From an uncultured Bacteroidales bacterium (GTDB lineage Bacteria; Bacteroidota; Bacteroidia; Bacteroidales; Muribaculaceae), in contig CACXLJ010000002.1 in assembly GCA_902768435.1 (NCBI GenBank), positions 67,448-131,447 on the forward strand: a stretch of 64,000 nt of DNA. Reading direction: 5' to 3'. The notes below the pieces were generated by a model that saw nothing but the letters and a program-made list of their open reading frames with translations, made no database searches and was not told the DNA's origin. Of the stretch, positions 1 through 7,974 are shown piece by piece. Made by a program: the position numbers and the translations under genes. Position 1 is the first letter of the stretch, and every line of letters starts with the position of its first letter.

Positions 1-41
1 TATAGACAAATTTAATAATAACATAATAAATATAATGACTT

Positions 42-3000
42 ATGATTAGAAAATTTTACTTAAGAACGGGCATCTGGTCACGCAAGTGTAAGATGCTCAT
101 GCTGATGGCATTGTGTGCCATAACAGCTCAGGCCTACACCACGATAAGTGATGTGGTGATTGGCAACTTCAAGTACAATATTTACCAAGCCACTGCCGCT
201 GGCGAAGTGACTCATGCCGGTTGTTCGGGATTATCATCGGCCGGTGCTTCGCTCACCGATGTCACGATTCCCGGATATGTGACCTATAACGGTCAGCGCC
301 TGCGCGTGCAAGATGTGGGATATGCGGCTTTCATGGGAAACACTAACATCAAAGTGGTGCGCTTGGGTTATGGTATTGAGGGAGTTTCCCTTTCAAGCTT
401 TGAGGGATGCACAAGCCTATACAGAGTGTACCTGCCAAGCTCTATGAAGTCTGTCTATAAGCAGTCTTTCTATGGATGCACAAACCTCACTTATGTGATG
501 TTTGCCGGCGACACGCCTCCCACACTGGGTGACATTGCTTTCTATAACACTCCCAGCACCAAGTATGTATCGTGTGCCACCTATCGTGGCATGAATGCCA
601 TGAAAGCCGATGAGCGATGGAGCAGCCATTTCTCAAATATTGGATACCACTTGGGGTATTATGCCTGCGACTTTTCTCGAACACCTAACGGAACAACTCA
701 TTACTACGTCATCAGGAATGGCATCCCTTATAGCAACAGCGGTCCTAATCGCTCAAGCTGTCTGCTTGTGGGAGCAAGTGTCAGCACAGGAACTGCAAAC
801 ATCAGATTAGAACAGAATGTGAGCACCATCGATAATAATGATCCCGGCAGCTATCATTTCTATGGCGTGCCCGATAGTGCTTTCATGAACACGAGCCACA
901 TTGGCACCATTGTAGACAACAGCACCTTTGCAGATAAGATTGGAATACGAGCTTTCTACAACTGCACCAATCTCACCAGCGCCCAGCTGCGCGTCGACAG
1001 CATTGAGTCCTATGCCTTCTACAACTGCACTAAGCTGGCTTCGGTCGACTTCTACAACTCACAGCTGGGCCAAGGTTTGAGACGCTTGGGTGGCTATGCC
1101 TTTGGACAAACGGCCTTGACCACCGTTACCATTCCCAAGACCACAATCCAAACCATGGGCTATGCGCCGTTCTACAACTGCCAGTCGCTCAAAAGCATCA
1201 CAGTGGATGAGGCCAACACCGCCTATTGCTCTTACAATGACTGCCTCTACAACAAGTCCAAGACTTGGCTGTATCAAATTCCGGGAGCCGTTGTGAACAA
1301 TTCCAATCAAGCCGACTTCATCCCCACCACCCTCACCCGCGTGCTGATGTTTGCCGGCTACGGCAACACCACGCTCACCAATCTCAATCTCTCCTATGGT
1401 GTCACCACTATCGATGATCAGGCCTTCAGCCTCATGAGCAAGCTGTCGACTGTGCGCCTGCCATCGTCGCTGACATCGATCGGGCAATATGCTTTCCGCA
1501 CTTCGCCTGTGACTCAAATCTATTGCGCGGCCGACAATCCACCCAGCTTCACCTTTGGCGGATTTACCGATGCGCAGCTCAAAAACATCACACTCACTGT
1601 GCCTTACAATCGCTGGAGTGCCTACAAGAGCAACGCCTACTGGGGCAAGCTAAACATCAACTACGACAATGGCTCTTGGTGCTTGGCCTACGACTTCTTG
1701 AACCAGGGCACAGGCTATCGTGTCATTAACAGCAGCGAGGCGGCCGTGGTCTTTATCAAAGACGGCAGCAACGGCATTTACCCCACCATTACCGTGGGCA
1801 ACAAGACATTTGACGTGACCGAGATTGGCAACTGGGCAAGCTACCACACCCGTGTGGGCGTGAGCATCACCAATGGCTACACCATCAAGCGCATCAAGCC
1901 CAGAGCATTCTATAACTGCGAGTTGTCAAACTTCACATTCTCAAACGTTGAGGAAATTGGCGACTCGGCTTTCATGAACACCACGCAGCTGAAAGTGAAT
2001 GTGGGCTACGACCCCTTAGCCACAACCAAACTCAAGTCGATCAAACCCCATGCTTTCGACGGCTCCAATCTCACCGCCTTTAAAGGCTATGCCCCACTCA
2101 CCTACATAGGCCACGATGCTTTTGCCCGCACTACAAACATGACCACCGTTGACCTGAGCGCTTGCACAAGCCTCCAGTACATCTACGACTATGCGTTTGC
2201 CCAGAGATCGGCCGACGTAAACACCTCTGGACCGGGTGCGGCACACGAAACAGTGAAATTGCCCAATAGTGTCACATCCATTGGCTATTATGCCTTCTAC
2301 AACAATGTTCTCTCCACATTTAATTTCCCCGCTAATCTTAAGTACCTCAGGAAATATGCCTTCAAAAATTCAGCCCTCGCCGGAGAGGTGGAACTGCCCT
2401 ATGGCATCACAACCCTTGAGGAAGAATGCTTGACCGCTACCAACATCACACGAATTGTGTTACCGGCTTCGGTAACAGCGGTTCACAGCCGCTTCTTCAA
2501 TGTGTCGTCATACGACAATCCCAAGCTTAATGCTGTGGTGATCAACACATCAAGTCCGCTGGCGTTTACCAACGACAACGAGGACATCAATTACGATTAC
2601 CAAAGAGCAACTGGTATTGCCAATGCCACCATTTATGTGCCAGTCAGTAAGGTGAACACCTGGAAGGCCGACGATCACTGGAAATTTGGCTTCAACATCG
2701 TTGAAGGTTCCTACGACTTTACAGGTGTCACAGGTGACAAGTTCACAGTGACCTCTTTTGTACCTTCGGGCATAGGCACCTGCCGAATTGTTTATAACCC
2801 TGAGACCTATAATAGCCACACCAGTCTGGTGCTCAACATGGCCTATGATAAATACCAGCGCAACTACTATATCACCGAGATTGGTGAAAAGTGCTTCTAC
2901 AATGCCACTAACCTCAACACTATTTATCTGGGTGATAAGGTAAGAGTCATTGGACCTTATGCTTTTGCAGGCAGCAATCTTTCAAAGATTAATAATGAAG

Positions 3001-3863
3001 AGGCACTCAATGGCGAGACTCCTGTGAGCAACGGCTTCATCAGGACCAGTGTCGTGAGCATTGGTTCTTATGCCTTCAATAACTGCAAGAACCTTCACGA
3101 ACTCTTCTTGCCGCACATCTCAGGTCGCAACACGCTGAGCGTAGGCAGCTACTTCTTTGGGAACAATGCCAGCGACTTCAAGTGCTGGGTCGACTACCGT
3201 TGCCTGGGCGACTATGTGGGCTCAACTACTTGGGACCAGAACAAGGTTTATCCGCACCTGCTGCTCGACAGCGAGTGGCAGTCGTTTGCATGCGTCAAGC
3301 CCATCAACTTCCAGGGTACAAATGTTGAGGCTTATACAGTTTCCAACTACAGCCAAAGCGAGAAGAAAGCAACGCTGAGTAATGTCACCACTCTCGCTGC
3401 CATCAACGGCGGCGTGGTCCACGGCAACGCCAACGGCACATATTACCGTCTCAACTACGGCTCTGGCGGCACCACCTCGGCTTGGCTCGAAGGTGTCACC
3501 GCATCGGCTCAAACGGTGAACTCCAGCAGTGAGCTGAGCTACTTCAAGATCAACGCCACCAAGCCGCAATTCGACAAGATTACCACAAACACGACCTTTG
3601 GCCGCGGCTACGCTTATCTCAAGCTCAACACCAGCATTACAGGCGGTGCCACCACCATCACCACGAACCTGTCAGGTGACACAGGCCTCAAGGGCGATGT
3701 GAACGGCGATGGCAAGGTGAATGTGAGCGATGTCTCAGCCCTTATCAACATGATTATGGGCATCACGGCCATGGACCAAGCCCGCGCCGATGTAAATGGC
3801 GATAGCAAGGTGAATGTGAGCGATGTCTCAGCCCTTATCAACATCATCCTCGGCATTGGCTAA
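42..3863 (+). CDS. BspA-like leucine-rich repeat surface protein with C-terminal dockerin
   Basis: 1273 residues. A basic N-terminus and hydrophobic stretch ending in AITAQA (about residues 16-31) look like a signal peptide, so the protein is probably exported. Most of residues ~60-1110 are degenerate LRR_5 (BspA-type) repeats with the recurring pattern I..YAF..C..L..V.LP. The last ~58 residues are two dockerin type I-like calcium loops (DVNGDGKVNVSDVSALIN and DVNGDSKVNVSDVSALIN). Known relatives are surface adhesins or binding scaffolds of gut and oral Bacteroidota; the ligand here is unknown. It has no recognisable catalytic domain. A methionine at residue 18 or 20 could also be the start. 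It stands alone and is followed by a terminator. The two dockerin repeats share an identical 40-bp DNA segment (3712-3751 and 3805-3844), so that duplication is recent or homogenised. Confidence 0.85.
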   Translation: MIRKFYLRTGIWSRKCKMLMLMALCAITAQAYTTISDVVIGNFKYNIYQATAAGEVTHAGCSGLSSAGASLTDVTIPGYVTYNGQRLRVQDVGYAAFMGNTNIKVVRLGYGIEGVSLSSFEGCTSLYRVYLPSSMKSVYKQSFYGCTNLTYVMFAGDTPPTLGDIAFYNTPSTKYVSCATYRGMNAMKADERWSSHFSNIGYHLGYYACDFSRTPNGTTHYYVIRNGIPYSNSGPNRSSCLLVGASVSTGTANIRLEQNVSTIDNNDPGSYHFYGVPDSAFMNTSHIGTIVDNSTFADKIGIRAFYNCTNLTSAQLRVDSIESYAFYNCTKLASVDFYNSQLGQGLRRLGGYAFGQTALTTVTIPKTTIQTMGYAPFYNCQSLKSITVDEANTAYCSYNDCLYNKSKTWLYQIPGAVVNNSNQADFIPTTLTRVLMFAGYGNTTLTNLNLSYGVTTIDDQAFSLMSKLSTVRLPSSLTSIGQYAFRTSPVTQIYCAADNPPSFTFGGFTDAQLKNITLTVPYNRWSAYKSNAYWGKLNINYDNGSWCLAYDFLNQGTGYRVINSSEAAVVFIKDGSNGIYPTITVGNKTFDVTEIGNWASYHTRVGVSITNGYTIKRIKPRAFYNCELSNFTFSNVEEIGDSAFMNTTQLKVNVGYDPLATTKLKSIKPHAFDGSNLTAFKGYAPLTYIGHDAFARTTNMTTVDLSACTSLQYIYDYAFAQRSADVNTSGPGAAHETVKLPNSVTSIGYYAFYNNVLSTFNFPANLKYLRKYAFKNSALAGEVELPYGITTLEEECLTATNITRIVLPASVTAVHSRFFNVSSYDNPKLNAVVINTSSPLAFTNDNEDINYDYQRATGIANATIYVPVSKVNTWKADDHWKFGFNIVEGSYDFTGVTGDKFTVTSFVPSGIGTCRIVYNPETYNSHTSLVLNMAYDKYQRNYYITEIGEKCFYNATNLNTIYLGDKVRVIGPYAFAGSNLSKINNEEALNGETPVSNGFIRTSVVSIGSYAFNNCKNLHELFLPHISGRNTLSVGSYFFGNNASDFKCWVDYRCLGDYVGSTTWDQNKVYPHLLLDSEWQSFACVKPINFQGTNVEAYTVSNYSQSEKKATLSNVTTLAAINGGVVHGNANGTYYRLNYGSGGTTSAWLEGVTASAQTVNSSSELSYFKINATKPQFDKITTNTTFGRGYAYLKLNTSITGGATTITTNLSGDTGLKGDVNGDGKVNVSDVSALINMIMGITAMDQARADVNGDSKVNVSDVSALINIILGIG

Positions 3864-3922
3864 GGGTGAATGTTTGGGGTAGAAAAATCATCCCCAAAGA
3901 TACTATCCTGAACACTTCTTAT

Positions 3923-3963
3923 AACAGCAGTGGGGCGGCATGTGCTGCCCCACTGCTGTTTCA
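3923..3963 (+). terminator. Rho-independent terminator after the LRR/dockerin gene
   Basis: A 14-bp perfect inverted repeat, AACAGCAGTGGGGC (3923-3936) and GCCCCACTGCTGTT (3947-3960), lies 60 bases after the stop codon. Further pairing within the 10-base loop is possible. The following T tract is very short (TTT), so termination may be weak. Confidence 0.7.
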
Positions 3964-4110
3964 TGACAAGAAGTGGGTGAAAAACATTTTCACTTTAAAA
4001 TTGCAAGGAGAACTAGCAAATTTATTGCCAATTTATAATTATAGACACACAGCAATCGACTATGCCTGAGTTATTTAAATGACTGTTATATATATTGAAC
4101 TTACTATGAA

Positions 4111-4328
4111 GCCCGTTAGGGCTGGGCAGATAATAGGCAGGTGGTGGAGCGAAGCGCAACCCCTGTTTTAAGGCGATATTCAATATAATTAACCCCATTA
4201 GGGGCGACAGAAAAAACTTGATTCCCATTCTGCCGTCCCTACGGGACTAACGTTGTATATGCCTGATTGACAGGGGTTCTCGCCTACGGCTTCACCCCTG
4301 CCTAAGTTCTTGACAGTCCTAACGGACT
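4111..4328. repeat. Cluster of five or six short hairpins, REP/MITE-like intergenic element
   Basis: The gene-free stretch 3964-4380 contains a run of small palindromes with similar TA-rich loops: GCCC-GTTA-GGGC (4111-4122), CCCC-ATTA-GGGG (4193-4204), GTCCC-TAC-GGGAC (4235-4247), CAGGGGT...ACCCCTG (4271-4300) enclosing GCC-TAC-GGC (4282-4290), and AGTCC-TAAC-GGACT (4315-4328). No plausible protein is encoded. The arrangement resembles interspersed repetitive extragenic palindromes in Bacteroidota genomes; family membership is inference. Confidence 0.5.
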
Positions 4329-4380
4329 TTTAATTGGACACTAATAATTTATCTAAACTTAAAGAAAGCAGGATTAAGGG

Positions 4381-4411
4381 TTGACATTTCGGCATTTTAT
4401 TGTTAACTTTG
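4381..4411 (+). promoter_or_regulatory. Bacteroidota sigma-ABfr-type promoter for the 4460-10844 operon
   Basis: A -33 element TTG (4381-4383) is separated by exactly 20 bp from a perfect -7 element TAACTTTG (4404-4411), matching the TTTG/TAnnTTTG primary-sigma consensus of Bacteroides. The predicted transcript starts about 40 bases before the first gene. Confidence 0.75.
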
Positions 4412-4459
4412 TAGTTTGCAATAAGAACTCATACCGCAGAACACTCAAACTTCAAAGAT

Positions 4460-5635
4460 ATGGAGAACAAAGAAATACAGATTCCGGCCGAATTTGCCGA
4501 CATAGCGCCCATCAGCGACAAAGAGTTTCACAACGAGATGTCGATTCTGGTCGAAGAGCCCATGTTCAAGCACATCATCAGAATGGTGTTGCCCGACTAC
4601 AAATACAATCAACTCAAGCACATTTTGCTCGCGCTCAATACCAAACAGGAGTTTCAAACCAAGGTAATGAAACCCTTTGTCGACGGCATCATCAAGAAGA
4701 CCTCGGCAGGCCTCACCACAAGCGGCCTTGACGACCTTGATCCGAAAATCCCCTATCTGTTCATCACCAACCATCGCGACATCGTGCTCGACTCGGCCCA
4801 ACTGAGTTACACACTGGTGAGCGCAGGACGCGACACTTGCGAGATTGCCATAGGCAACAACCTGCTCGCCTATGACTGGATCAACAAGCTGGTTAGGCTC
4901 AACAAAAGCTTCATCGTGAAGCGCAACCTGGGCCGACTGCAGACACTTGCCGCCGCCATCCAGCTGTCGAGCTACATTCATTTTGCCATTCAGCAAAAAC
5001 AGAGTTCGGTGTGGATTGCCCAGCGCGAGGGACGCTGCAAAGACAGCAACGACCGCACCCAGGAGAGCCTGCTCAAGATGCTCACCTATGGCAACCGCGA
5101 GAAATCGTTCGTCGAAAGCCTCAAGGAACTCAACATTGTGCCCATCGCCATCAGCTACGAGTATGACCCCAACGACTACCTTAAGGCCAAGGAGTTCCTG
5201 CACAAGAGCAAGGACCCCAACTTCAAGAAGTCACAGGACGACGACCTCGAGAGCATGCGCACCGGCATCATGGGCTACAAGGGCCACATTCACTATGCCT
5301 TCACGCCCTGCATCAACGAGCAGCTCGACCAGATTCCCGCCGACCTCGACAAGTTCCTGGTACTCAGGCGTGTGTGCAACATCATCGATAACGCGATTCA
5401 CAGCAACTACAAGATTTTCAAGACCAACTATATGGCGCATGACATGCTCTTCGACGACAAGCAGTTTGCCGACAAATACTCGCCCGAGGAGCTTGACGCC
5501 TTCAAGAAATATTTGAGCGAACAAATCAGCAAAATCGGTTCAGAACTCAACGACTTTGACCGCTACTACATGTTCTACCGCATGCTGCAGATGTATTCTA
5601 ACCCGCTCACCAACCAACTTGAGTCACTTAAATAA
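4460..5635 (+). CDS. Lysophospholipid acyltransferase family protein (1-acyl-glycerol-3-phosphate acyltransferase-like)
   Basis: 391 residues, soluble-looking. It carries a PlsC/PlsB-type motif NHRDIVLDS at ~104-112, where the catalytic His is followed by Asp after five rather than the usual four residues. A second motif, QREGRCKDSND (~188-198), replaces the FPEGTRS/FVEGGRS block that binds the phosphate of the acceptor. By family it should transfer an acyl chain to a glycerophosphate or lysophospholipid at the inner face of the membrane; the exact substrate is not readable. It is first in a five-gene operon under the 4381 promoter, with 9 bp to the next gene. A haemolysin- or ornithine-lipid-type acyltransferase is the main alternative. 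Confidence 0.75.
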   Translation: MENKEIQIPAEFADIAPISDKEFHNEMSILVEEPMFKHIIRMVLPDYKYNQLKHILLALNTKQEFQTKVMKPFVDGIIKKTSAGLTTSGLDDLDPKIPYLFITNHRDIVLDSAQLSYTLVSAGRDTCEIAIGNNLLAYDWINKLVRLNKSFIVKRNLGRLQTLAAAIQLSSYIHFAIQQKQSSVWIAQREGRCKDSNDRTQESLLKMLTYGNREKSFVESLKELNIVPIAISYEYDPNDYLKAKEFLHKSKDPNFKKSQDDDLESMRTGIMGYKGHIHYAFTPCINEQLDQIPADLDKFLVLRRVCNIIDNAIHSNYKIFKTNYMAHDMLFDDKQFADKYSPEELDAFKKYLSEQISKIGSELNDFDRYYMFYRMLQMYSNPLTNQLESLK

Positions 5636-5644
5636 CAGCACATC

Positions 5645-6838
5645 ATGAGGATTTTCTATATTCCGCTTGTCTTAGCCCTGCTGCTCATCATAGCCATTGA
5701 CTGGCTCATTTACCGCAAACTCAAGAAATCGCACCGCTGGAAAAAAGGCTGGCGGCGCGCCCATGTGGCCACCGCCCTGCCCCTGACCGCCGGCATGATA
5801 TTCCTGCCCTTCATTCCGCACGGCAGCGCCAGCAACCAGGTGCTCACCTTTATCATGTGGTTCCTGTTCATCTTCTACTCGTTTGTCACCATCAAATTTG
5901 TGGCCTTTGCCATCTACTCGCTCTCGTGGGTCAAGTCGCTTCCCGAGTGGGGCAAGAAGTTTGTTCGCTTCGCCGCAATCGCAACGGCCGCCATACTTGC
6001 CGTTATCGTGTTCTTTGCTGTAGCGGTGACGCCCTATCGCTATGAGGTGAACCGCGTGACCATTGAGTTTGAGAACCTGCCCAAGGCCTTCGACGGCTAC
6101 ACCATAGCGCAATTTAGCGACACGCACCTGGGCACCTATGGCGACGACACCACATTTGTGGCCAAGTACACCCAAGCCATCAATGACCTGAAACCCGACA
6201 TGATATGCTTCACGGGCGACCTGGTGAACCGACGCACCGAAGAAGCCAAGCCCTTCGTGCCCCAGCTCAAGCGGCTCCATGCTCCCGACGGCGTGCTTGC
6301 CATCCTGGGCAATCATGACTATGACGACTACTCGGATTGGGACACCGAAAAACTCAAACTGGCCGACCAGCAGGCACTGCGTCGGCTCGAGGAAGAATGC
6401 GGATGGACCCTCGTCGACAACCGGCATCTCTTCATCAGGCATGGCAACGACAGCATCGCCATCATTGGCACGGGCAACTATGGCGGCAGCAGCAAGAATA
6501 ACCCCACCTATGGGAAACTCGAAAATTCCTATCCTAACCTCAACGACAGTTGCTTCAAGATACTGCTCCAGCACAATCCCGAGGTGTGGTCACAGATTGT
6601 GGTGGGCAAAACCAATGTCGACCTCACACTGGCAGGCCATACCCATGCCATGCAGATCATGTTCAAGATGTTCGGACTCAGGCTCTCGCCTGCACGCCTC
6701 AAGTTCAAGCACTGGGGCGGACTCTATAACGAAGGCAAGCAGCAGTTGTATGTCAACATAGGCATGGGCATGGTAGGCATTCCCATGCGTGCCGGTGCCA
6801 CACCCGAAATCACCCTCATCACCCTGAAACGCAAATAA
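5645..6838 (+). CDS. Membrane-anchored metallophosphoesterase (YkuE/calcineurin-like)
   Basis: 397 residues. About four hydrophobic segments fill residues 1-135, followed by a calcineurin-like phosphoesterase domain. The metal-binding motifs are all present in order: SDTHLG (~158), GDLVNRR (~193), GNHDYDD (~221), a QHNPE His (~309) and GHTH (~332). The family hydrolyses phosphomono- or diesters with two metal ions. Related YkuE/LpxH-type enzymes act on lipid phosphates, which fits an acyltransferase gene on either side. The substrate is inferred only. The downstream gene starts 16 bp after its stop. Confidence 0.85.
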   Translation: MRIFYIPLVLALLLIIAIDWLIYRKLKKSHRWKKGWRRAHVATALPLTAGMIFLPFIPHGSASNQVLTFIMWFLFIFYSFVTIKFVAFAIYSLSWVKSLPEWGKKFVRFAAIATAAILAVIVFFAVAVTPYRYEVNRVTIEFENLPKAFDGYTIAQFSDTHLGTYGDDTTFVAKYTQAINDLKPDMICFTGDLVNRRTEEAKPFVPQLKRLHAPDGVLAILGNHDYDDYSDWDTEKLKLADQQALRRLEEECGWTLVDNRHLFIRHGNDSIAIIGTGNYGGSSKNNPTYGKLENSYPNLNDSCFKILLQHNPEVWSQIVVGKTNVDLTLAGHTHAMQIMFKMFGLRLSPARLKFKHWGGLYNEGKQQLYVNIGMGMVGIPMRAGATPEITLITLKRK

Positions 6839-6854
6839 CCCCAGCTGGTATGGC

Positions 6855-7955
6855 ATGAGACAAGACACCATCATCCCAACCACCTTCAACCGCAGCCTAA
6901 GCTTGCTCAGGGTGCTTGCTATCCTGGCTATAGTCATGGGGCACTTCTATCTGCAAGGTCACGACTACATGCTAAGCACTGCCGTGAGCCTGTGCTTCGT
7001 GCTCAGTGGTTATCTCACTGCAATGCATCACCCCTTTGAGCGCTACAGCATCAAGGAACACTTTCAATTCTTCGGCAGGCGGGTAGCGAAAATCTATCCC
7101 CTGCATGTGTTGGCAGTGGTGCTATGTGTCGTCATTCTTCATCGTGCCATCAATTGGAAGGTTGTGCTTGTGCACCTGACCATGTTACAGAGTTTCATTC
7201 CGAATGCTGATTACTACTTTGGCTACAACCCTGTATCGTGGTTCGTAAGCACTATTCTATTCCTGTTTCTTATGGCCCCTTGGCTCATTCGAGCCATTCG
7301 ACTACTGCCCATACGCTGGCAGTGGGTGATGCTGGTGACAATGCTGGCAATGCAATTCTGGGGCGGCTACATAAATATATTTGACTATTATCATCTCTAT
7401 CAGTTTCCGCCTATGCGCCTGCTTGACTTTGCGATAGGCATAGCCATCTATAACCTGAGTCAAACCGACTGCTTCAAGAAGGCACAAAGCCAGCTTTCCC
7501 CTTCCTCGGCAACCCTGTTTGAAATAGGGGCAGTCTTGCTGTTTGCACTCTTTTATGTGGTGGGCGAAAAATATCTGCATCCTCATTGCTTCAGGGCTTG
7601 CTGCAGTTCGTTTGTGCAGGTGTTCATCATCATCACGGTAATGGTGTTCACGCACATGCGTGGTGGCCTGGTGAGCAAAATGGCGCAATGCAGGCCATTG
7701 AAGTGGCTCGACAGCATCAGCATGGAGATATTCCTGCTCCAACTACCTGTATACCTATTTTTCACCGTACTCTTGTCACACATAGGTTCAGACCCAATGT
7801 GTTTCACAAACTTGCCTCTGTGGGCTATCCTGCTCATGCACATGAGCGCACTGCTGCTCGCTGCATGGCTAGCAAAGAGGTGGTTTTCTAGCCCCATCTA
7901 TCACTTTTATGTCAAAAAAATTGAACCCGTTTTCATAGGACCAAAAGTCCACTAA
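6855..7955 (+). CDS. Acyltransferase 3 family membrane protein (OafA/YrhL-like)
   Basis: 366 residues with about ten hydrophobic segments. The N-terminal pattern SLLRVLAILAIVMGHFY is the Acyl_transf_3 hallmark, with the conserved His after the first helix; R/H-rich cytoplasmic loops follow (FFGRRVAKIYPLHVL). The family moves acetyl or other acyl groups onto exported sugars or lipids, and which glycan is modified here is unknown. The gene looks AT-richer than its operon neighbours, a possible sign of replacement by transfer. The spacing (16 bp upstream, 19 bp downstream) still puts it in the same transcript. Confidence 0.8.
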   Translation: MRQDTIIPTTFNRSLSLLRVLAILAIVMGHFYLQGHDYMLSTAVSLCFVLSGYLTAMHHPFERYSIKEHFQFFGRRVAKIYPLHVLAVVLCVVILHRAINWKVVLVHLTMLQSFIPNADYYFGYNPVSWFVSTILFLFLMAPWLIRAIRLLPIRWQWVMLVTMLAMQFWGGYINIFDYYHLYQFPPMRLLDFAIGIAIYNLSQTDCFKKAQSQLSPSSATLFEIGAVLLFALFYVVGEKYLHPHCFRACCSSFVQVFIIITVMVFTHMRGGLVSKMAQCRPLKWLDSISMEIFLLQLPVYLFFTVLLSHIGSDPMCFTNLPLWAILLMHMSALLLAAWLAKRWFSSPIYHFYVKKIEPVFIGPKVH

Positions 7956-7974
7956 CCCATAAAAATAATGCCCT

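Noticed and set aside
42..3863. Cellulosome enzyme because of the dockerin
   Set aside because: No glycoside hydrolase, lyase, esterase or carbohydrate-binding module is visible; the body is LRR repeats.
3866..4069. 67-codon open frame after the first LRR gene
   Set aside because: It spans the terminator hairpin, has no recognisable start context or domain and looks like chance.
5672..6574. 300-codon minus-strand frame over the metallophosphoesterase
   Set aside because: The plus-strand protein has all metal-binding motifs; the shadow frame has no domain.
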